Source: an uncultured Collinsella sp. (GTDB taxonomy: Bacteria > Actinomycetota > Coriobacteriia > Coriobacteriales > Coriobacteriaceae). Taken from it: a stretch of 10,574 bases of DNA. The translations under genes and the position numbers were made by a program. The notes beneath the pieces are model-generated. The model did not search any database. It saw only the letters and a program-made list of their open reading frames with translations, and was not told where the DNA came from. Positions 7,218 through 10,574 of this stretch are shown here, in pieces (within the stretch, counting starts at the first letter, position 1; each line of letters opens with the position of its first letter). The stretch lies in the NCBI GenBank assembly GCA_902490305.1, contig CABUDI010000035.1, positions 1-10,574 on the forward strand, written 5' to 3'.

Positions 7218-8834
7218 TTACTGCTCCTTCTCAATTGCGTTTTCGACCTTGTCGCGCATCTCGGCGACCTTCATGCCAAAGATGATCTGGATATTATTGC
7301 CGTTGCGGTTGATGCCGCTGTTGGGCACGTGGTTGATGAGGTCCTCATTGATGAGGTCCGGGTTCTTAACGTTCACGCGAAGACGCGTAAAGCAGTTCTC
7401 GAGCTCCTCGATGTTGTCCTTGCCACCAAGACCTGCGACCAGGTCGGCAATACCTGCATCGACGCCCTCTGCGGGAGCTGCGGCAACAGCGCCCTGCTTC
7501 ACCGCGACAGACGCGGCGGCCTCGCCCTCGGCAACGGACTCGGCGAGCTCGGACTCCTCCTCGCGACCAGGCGTGTGGAGGTTGAGCTTCTTAATAAGGA
7601 AGGTGAAGAGGAAGAAGTACAGAGCGGCGTTGACGACTCCGAGCACGAGCATAACCGGCCAGTTGGTCTTGTCGACACCGAGGACCAGGTTGGAAACCAC
7701 GATGTTGATGATGCCGCCTGCAGTCGAAGCGGGCACGGAGAGAACCTTGAGCAGAACCAGGAAGATGCCGGAAAGAACCGAGTGAACGACAAAGAGCACG
7801 GGAGCGGCAAAGACAAAGAGGAAGTCCATGGGCTCGGTCACGCAGGAGAGCACGGCGGTGATGATCAGCGGGATGATAACGGCTTTGGTCTTGTCCTTGT
7901 TCCCCTTGTAAGCGGTGACGATAAAGGCGAGACCGATGCCGATGTAGGGCCACAGGTTGTTGAAGGTATAGCTGTTGAAGTAGGTGCTATCGGAGAAGGG
8001 CTGACCCGTCATTGCCATCTCGGCAACACGGATGGGATAGGCGCCGGCGATAACCTGATCACCCAGCGTAAGGGTGCCGCCCACATCGGAGAACTGGAAC
8101 GGGGTGTAGATGAGGTGGTGCAGACCGGTGGGAACGAGCAGCTTGTTGAGCATGCCGTAGATAAACAGACCGATGTTGCCCGACTCCTTAATGATGCCGG
8201 CAACGGAGGAGATGGCACCCTGAACCGGAGGCCAAACGATGCAGAAGCCAGCGCCCATGATCCAGGAAATGATGATCATGATCAGGAACGGAAAGCGAAC
8301 GCCCGAGAACATCGAAAGGGCAATGGGGAACTGCTTGTTCGAGTACTTGTTGAACACGGCACCGGTGATGCAACCAAGGATGATGCCACCAAACACGCCG
8401 GTATCGAGTACCTGGATGCCCATAACGGTGGCCTGGCCGGTTCCGGTAAGACCGAGCATGCCGCTCGCATCGGCAAGAGAGCCGGTGGCGTTGAGCACGA
8501 TGTTGTTAGCCTGCAGGAACAGGAAGAACGACATCAGGGCGATCAGCGAAGCATGGCCCTTGTTCTTCTTTGCCATGGCGCCGGCGATGCCCACGCAGAA
8601 CAGAATCGAGAGGTTGTTGATGATAAACATCAGCGACTGATAGACAACGGCGCCCACAAGCTGGAACGGACCGGAGCCCAGTGCGGGGACCAAAGCGCAG
8701 ATGGTCTTGTTGGTCAGAATGATGCCCACGATGAGCAGGATGCCGGCAACCGAGAGATACATCATCGGCTGGACGATCGACTTCGCGAACACCTCCAACG
8801 GCGCTTTGAAATTGAACTTCTTTTTTGCGGTCAT
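7218..8834 (-). CDS. PTS EIICB permease, glucose/maltose family, probably alpha-glucoside
   Basis: Membrane component that transports and phosphorylates a sugar, here probably maltose or another alpha-glucoside; 538 residues. Residues ~10-415 form the EIIC channel, with many hydrophobic helices and family signatures: PTGLHHLIYTPFQF (235-248) and CVTEPMDFLFVF (331-342), whose Glu334 is the conserved TEP glutamate of glucose-superfamily EIICs. An Ala/Glu-rich linker (~424-458) leads to EIIB, with the phospho-acceptor Cys481 in ENCFTRLRV and the C-terminal part IIFGMKVAEMRDKV. There is no EIIA domain, which agrees with a separate EIIA gene in the same operon. The start at 8834 is preceded by GGGGAG with 7 bases of spacing; the frame extends to an upstream TTG at 8861 that has no good binding site. 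The 99-base gap to the antiterminator gene contains inverted repeats. The substrate is inferred mainly from the neighbouring GH4 enzyme. GlvC/MalX-like is the closest description. Confidence 0.95.
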   Translation of the reverse strand: MTAKKKFNFKAPLEVFAKSIVQPMMYLSVAGILLIVGIILTNKTICALVPALGSGPFQLVGAVVYQSLMFIINNLSILFCVGIAGAMAKKNKGHASLIALMSFFLFLQANNIVLNATGSLADASGMLGLTGTGQATVMGIQVLDTGVFGGIILGCITGAVFNKYSNKQFPIALSMFSGVRFPFLIMIIISWIMGAGFCIVWPPVQGAISSVAGIIKESGNIGLFIYGMLNKLLVPTGLHHLIYTPFQFSDVGGTLTLGDQVIAGAYPIRVAEMAMTGQPFSDSTYFNSYTFNNLWPYIGIGLAFIVTAYKGNKDKTKAVIIPLIITAVLSCVTEPMDFLFVFAAPVLFVVHSVLSGIFLVLLKVLSVPASTAGGIINIVVSNLVLGVDKTNWPVMLVLGVVNAALYFFLFTFLIKKLNLHTPGREEESELAESVAEGEAAASVAVKQGAVAAAPAEGVDAGIADLVAGLGGKDNIEELENCFTRLRVNVKNPDLINEDLINHVPNSGINRNGNNIQIIFGMKVAEMRDKVENAIEKEQ

Positions 8835-8873
8835 AGCGGTACTCCCCTTCCTTTTCCGCAAATTAAGACAGAT

Positions 8874-8926
8874 GTGCCCTGGACAAGACCGTGAGCCTTG
8901 CCTTATATCGATCGATGTGTGGGCAC
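8874..8926 (-). promoter_or_regulatory. Structured intergenic RNA between antiterminator and EIICB genes
   Basis: In the minus-strand transcript GTGCCC (8921-8926) can pair with GGGCAC (8874-8879). Between them lies an inner hairpin, GGCAAG / CTTGTCC with one bulged base (8881-8902), and the self-complementary ATCGATCGAT (8907-8916). The 3' side runs into a moderately U-rich stretch (ATCTGTCTTAATTTG) before the EIICB binding site. It could be a second attenuator or a partial terminator, as found after bglG in the E. coli bgl operon, or simply a processing site. I see no RAT consensus. Confidence 0.35.
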
Positions 8927-8933
8927 GTTATGC

Positions 8934-9788
8934 CTAGAGACCAGGTTCTCCAAGCAGGTTAACAATGTGATATGCGAGATAACTCTTCTCGGCATCGGTA
9001 ACGACAACGTTATAGGTAGACGACAAGTGGGCGGCTATGGCATCCGCACACGAGAATGCACGCGGATACGCCGTTTCTTCGATTCGGAACAGCGCGTCTC
9101 CGTTGATTTGCCCGGCCGTAGGATCGAGCGCTCGCTGTGCGAAAAACTGCAGGTGACGAACGAAACGTTCGTAAGGCAGCGAGGTGTCATCGAGGGTCGT
9201 AGCATAGCGCTTGGAAACAATCGCAAGCACGTCGCGAACAAGCTGGACCGAAACAATCAGGCGGTCAGAGCGCTGCGGCATGGTGGCGTTGACGATATGC
9301 AAGGTAATGAAACCCTGCTCCTCCTCGCTCATCTGGATGCCCATGTACTCCTTGATAATCTGCAGCGCACGGCCCGCAAGCGCATACTCCTTGCGATAGA
9401 ACTGCTGGATCTCGAGCAGCAACGGATTCTCACAGGGGACGCCCTTGCGCTCGCGCTCCAAAGCAAGGCTGATATGGTCTGCGAGAGCGATGAGAATCTT
9501 ATCGTTGATGTCGACATTGAGCTCTCGACGAAGCATCTGAACGATTTCCTCGGAAATCACGAGGTTGACGGTGGGGATGGACTCCAAAAGATGTGCCAAG
9601 CGGTCAATCGTACGCGAGTCCTGAGAAGTTCCCTCCTGCAACGCGTAGGTCTTTTCGACTGACGCCTCGTCGATGGCATCGCCGGCATGACGGCCAAAGC
9701 AGAGGCCTCGACCGATGACGATGAGCTCGGAGCCATCGTCCGAAGTGACCATTGCGACGTTGTTGTTAAAAACTCGCTTGATAACCAC
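8934..9788 (-). CDS. BglG/LicT-family transcriptional antiterminator (CAT + two PRDs)
   Basis: Sugar-responsive RNA-binding protein expected to stabilise an antiterminator hairpin in the leader of its own operon. From the GTG at 9788 it has 284 residues, the normal family size. The CAT domain (1 to ~55) starts VIKRVFNNNVAMV, with the invariant asparagines. PRD1 (~60-165) carries His105 (LADHISLAL) and His164 (LHIVNA). PRD2 (~170-284) carries His211 (VRHLQFF) and His274 (YHIVNLL). All four regulatory histidines, targets of PTS phosphorylation, are therefore present. The GTG at 9788 gives the usual 7 residues before NNN and has a weak GGTGGG 4 bases upstream. GTGs at 9797 or 9800 are possible and add 3 or 4 residues. 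It lies 18 bases after the EIIA stop and before the EIICB gene, so both of its likely phosphorylation partners are co-expressed. Its likely target is the switch at 10345-10432. Confidence 0.94.
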   Translation of the reverse strand: MVIKRVFNNNVAMVTSDDGSELIVIGRGLCFGRHAGDAIDEASVEKTYALQEGTSQDSRTIDRLAHLLESIPTVNLVISEEIVQMLRRELNVDINDKILIALADHISLALERERKGVPCENPLLLEIQQFYRKEYALAGRALQIIKEYMGIQMSEEEQGFITLHIVNATMPQRSDRLIVSVQLVRDVLAIVSKRYATTLDDTSLPYERFVRHLQFFAQRALDPTAGQINGDALFRIEETAYPRAFSCADAIAAHLSSTYNVVVTDAEKSYLAYHIVNLLGEPGL

Positions 9789-9806
9789 GGTACCCACCAC
9801 AAGAAT

Positions 9807-10319
9807 TTACTCGGAAAGCCAGACGACAGGCTCTTTAACAGCAACAGGGCCGGAAGCATGCTCACGAAGAGTCGAGTTCTCCGAACGCTCGCACACGATA
9901 ACGAAGACCGTGGGATCAAAGCCGGCAGCGCGAACCACGTCGAAATCGACCTCGACGAGGGGCTGGCCCGCGTCGACATGGTCACCCTGGACAACAAGCG
10001 CATGGAAGCCCTTGCCCTCAAGCTTAACAGTGTCGATTCCGATGTGCAGCATCACCTGAGCAGAGCTGTCGTCGGACATGATGCCCAGCGCGTGCTCAGT
10101 CGGAAACAGTGCCGCGACAGTACCGGAAACAGGAGCGCACACCGTTCCCTCTTGGGGAACCACGGCAACGCCATCGCCCACTGCACGACTGCTAAAAGCG
10201 GGGTCATTGGTTTTTTCTAGATTAACAAGCTCGCCGGAAACAGGGGCGAGGATTTCGAACTCGGAAGCTGCAGTCGTCTGCTTATCCGAGCCGCCCATAA
10301 GGCGAGAAAAGAAACCCAT
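9807..10319 (-). CDS. PTS EIIA component, glucose (Crr) family
   Basis: Soluble phosphocarrier that takes phosphate from HPr and passes it to the EIIB domain of the neighbouring EIICB; 170 residues, the usual Crr size. The start of the beta-sandwich is ILAPVSGELVNLE (23-35). It contains GDGVAVVP (48-55), the conserved FPTEHALGI with His76, and the phospho-accepting His92 in MLHIGIDTVKLEGKGF. Both active-site histidines are present. The ATG at 10319 is chosen because AAGGGA lies 9 bases upstream and the protein then starts at MGFFSRL, as in related proteins. An in-frame ATG at 10337 has no binding site. It is the first clear gene of the alpha-glucoside operon, behind a leader that can form terminator and antiterminator structures. 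Confidence 0.95.
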   Translation of the reverse strand: MGFFSRLMGGSDKQTTAASEFEILAPVSGELVNLEKTNDPAFSSRAVGDGVAVVPQEGTVCAPVSGTVAALFPTEHALGIMSDDSSAQVMLHIGIDTVKLEGKGFHALVVQGDHVDAGQPLVEVDFDVVRAAGFDPTVFVIVCERSENSTLREHASGPVAVKEPVVWLSE

Positions 10320-10344
10320 GATGGCATGTCCCTTCATAAATATA

Positions 10345-10407
10345 GCCCAACCAAAATCAATCGAATGCGCCCGTTGAGACGCTCGCGATCAAAGACTTTG
10401 GTTAGGC
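10345..10407 (-). terminator. Attenuator: long terminator-like hairpin in the PTS operon leader
   Basis: In the minus-strand RNA, GCCTAACCAAAGTC (10394-10407) pairs over 14 positions with GATTTTGGTTGGGC (10345-10358); 12 are Watson-Crick and 2 are G-U. On the plus strand those two become mismatches, so the pairing favours a minus-strand RNA. Inside the 35-base interior, GATCG/CGATT and then GCGTC/GGCGC (loop TCAACG) can extend the rod. Directly after the stem is TATATTTATG, a weak U-tract, then the EIIA binding site. It could therefore act as a terminator or by hiding the start region. It overlaps the 10400-10432 hairpin. Confidence 0.55.
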
Positions 10408-10432
10408 CCACGTCCGAGGGGACTCGGTAACC
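10400..10432 (-). promoter_or_regulatory. Candidate antiterminator (RAT-like) hairpin, exclusive with the attenuator
   Basis: The minus-strand RNA pairs GGTTA with TAACC, and within that CCGAG with CTCGG around the loop TCCC. A one-sided 9-base bulge, ACGTGGGCC, separates the two stems. Its 3' strand (TAACC, plus GCC of the bulge) is the 5' arm of the terminator-like stem, so only one of the two can form. This is the geometry of BglG/LicT targets. The length (33 bases) fits a RAT element, but the classic RAT core sequence is not recognisable, so protein binding is inferred from context only. Confidence 0.45.
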
Positions 10433-10539
10433 TTCCGCATTTCTTTTACGGGGGTTATTGTAGACAAGCCCAAAGCCGGAACAATCATTATGACCGGCGA
10501 ACGGTATTTTTTCTCCGATACCTTGATTATCGACTTCAT
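10402..10539 (-). CDS. Possible 45-residue leader reading frame
   Basis: ATG at 10539 with GGGAGG exactly 7 bases upstream, 45 codons, and TAA at 10402-10404. The predicted peptide begins MKSIIKVSEKKYRSP and is basic, with a hydrophobic middle (VIMIVPALGL). I recognise no family. Its stop codon falls inside the bases shared by the two alternative leader hairpins, so a ribosome finishing this frame would cover the upstream hairpin. In favour are the excellent binding site and the position; against are its short length, codon use poorer in G/C than the neighbours, and another open frame over the same DNA. It may be a leader peptide or chance. Confidence 0.3.
   Translation of the reverse strand: MKSIIKVSEKKYRSPVIMIVPALGLSTITPVKEMRKVTESPRTWA
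10457..10484 (-). promoter_or_regulatory. Weak promoter candidate for the PTS operon
   Basis: The minus strand has TTGTTC (10479-10484) and TACAAT (10457-10462) separated by 16 bases. The -10 matches 5 of 6 sigma-70 positions, the -35 only 3. Transcription would start near 10450 and give a leader of about 130 bases holding both hairpins. It lies inside the possible 45-codon frame, so at most one of the two calls can be fully right unless there are two promoters. Confidence 0.22.
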
Positions 10540-10560
10540 CCGAACACCTCCCACATTCAT

Positions 10561-10574
10561 CCGTACATGTACGG
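10561..10574. promoter_or_regulatory. Perfect 14-bp palindrome at the window edge
   Basis: CCGTACATGTACGG equals its own reverse complement. With no spacer it would not make a good RNA hairpin, so a binding site for a dimeric regulator is the more natural reading. It is cut by the window edge, so flanking symmetry cannot be judged. It lies about 240 bases upstream of the EIIA start. Confidence 0.35.

Noticed and set aside
5808..8894. A 1028-codon open frame on the plus strand across the GH4 and EIICB genes
   Set aside because: It lies antisense to two well-supported genes and ends beyond them. Its translation is low-complexity (Leu/Val/Asp/His-rich) with no recognisable domain. It arises from the codon bias of the minus-strand genes.
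8907..8916. ATCGATCGAT as an operator
   Set aside because: It is a tandem ATCG palindrome of only 10 bases within a transcribed gap of the operon, so I treat it as part of the local RNA structure.
10394..10500. A classic RAT element (TGTTACTG ... CAGGCA core) in the leader
   Set aside because: The closest stretch, ATTGTT ... ACAATAACC near 10453-10487, does not reproduce the core or the two-loop fold. I therefore describe only the pairings seen at 10400-10432.
10334..10574. A 79-residue minus-strand frame open from the right edge, ending TGA just before the EIIA binding site
   Set aside because: It contains CTDECGRCSDEV and reads somewhat protein-like, but it has rare codons, no visible start, no recognised family, and overlaps the structured leader. 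It could be the end of an upstream gene; the sequence beyond the edge is needed, so I did not annotate it.

Overview
The window looks like chromosomal DNA of a high-GC anaerobe. A Coriobacteriia gut bacterium of the Collinsella type is my best guess. The basis is the strong G/C bias of the codons, the clostridial-type [FeFe] hydrogenase, and a phosphotransferase (PTS) alpha-glucoside operon. The assignment is inference. Every recognisable gene lies on the minus strand, so transcription runs from high to low coordinates, and the genes fall into two operons separated by an intrinsic terminator near 5762-5799.

Operon 1 (about 10574 down to 5832) imports and cleaves alpha-glucosides. Its order is PTS EIIA (9807-10319), a BglG/LicT-type antiterminator with a CAT RNA-binding domain and two PRDs (8934-9788), an EIICB permease (7218-8834), and a GH4 6-phospho-alpha-glucosidase (5832-7214). 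The EIIA leader can fold two ways that exclude each other: a terminator-like long hairpin (10345-10407) and an upstream hairpin (10400-10432) that takes over part of its 5' arm. This is how LicT/BglG attenuators work, although the usual RAT consensus is not recognisable. A second structured gap lies between the antiterminator and EIICB genes. The leader also holds a short reading frame with a very good ribosome binding site, and a perfect 14-bp palindrome sits at the right edge.

Operon 2 (5575 down past 1) is a hydrogen-metabolism operon. It begins with a 610-residue flavoprotein that joins a NuoF-like [4Fe-4S] segment to a GltD-like NAD(P)H oxidoreductase. Next, overlapping by 7 bases, is a complete H-cluster [FeFe] hydrogenase with a clostridial CpI-like set of accessory clusters. 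Together they probably exchange electrons between NAD(P)H (perhaps with ferredoxin) and protons/H2. The hydrogenase stop is followed after 2 bases by a Tat-type lipoprotein solute-binding protein of the NMT1/TauA class. After 3 more bases comes an ABC permease that stays open to the left edge, with a tail that may be the start of a fused ATPase domain. The tight coupling of an uptake transporter to a hydrogenase is the most unusual arrangement here.

I found no tRNA, rRNA, CRISPR array, insertion sequence or integrase. The long plus-strand open frames are antisense shadows of the minus-strand genes.
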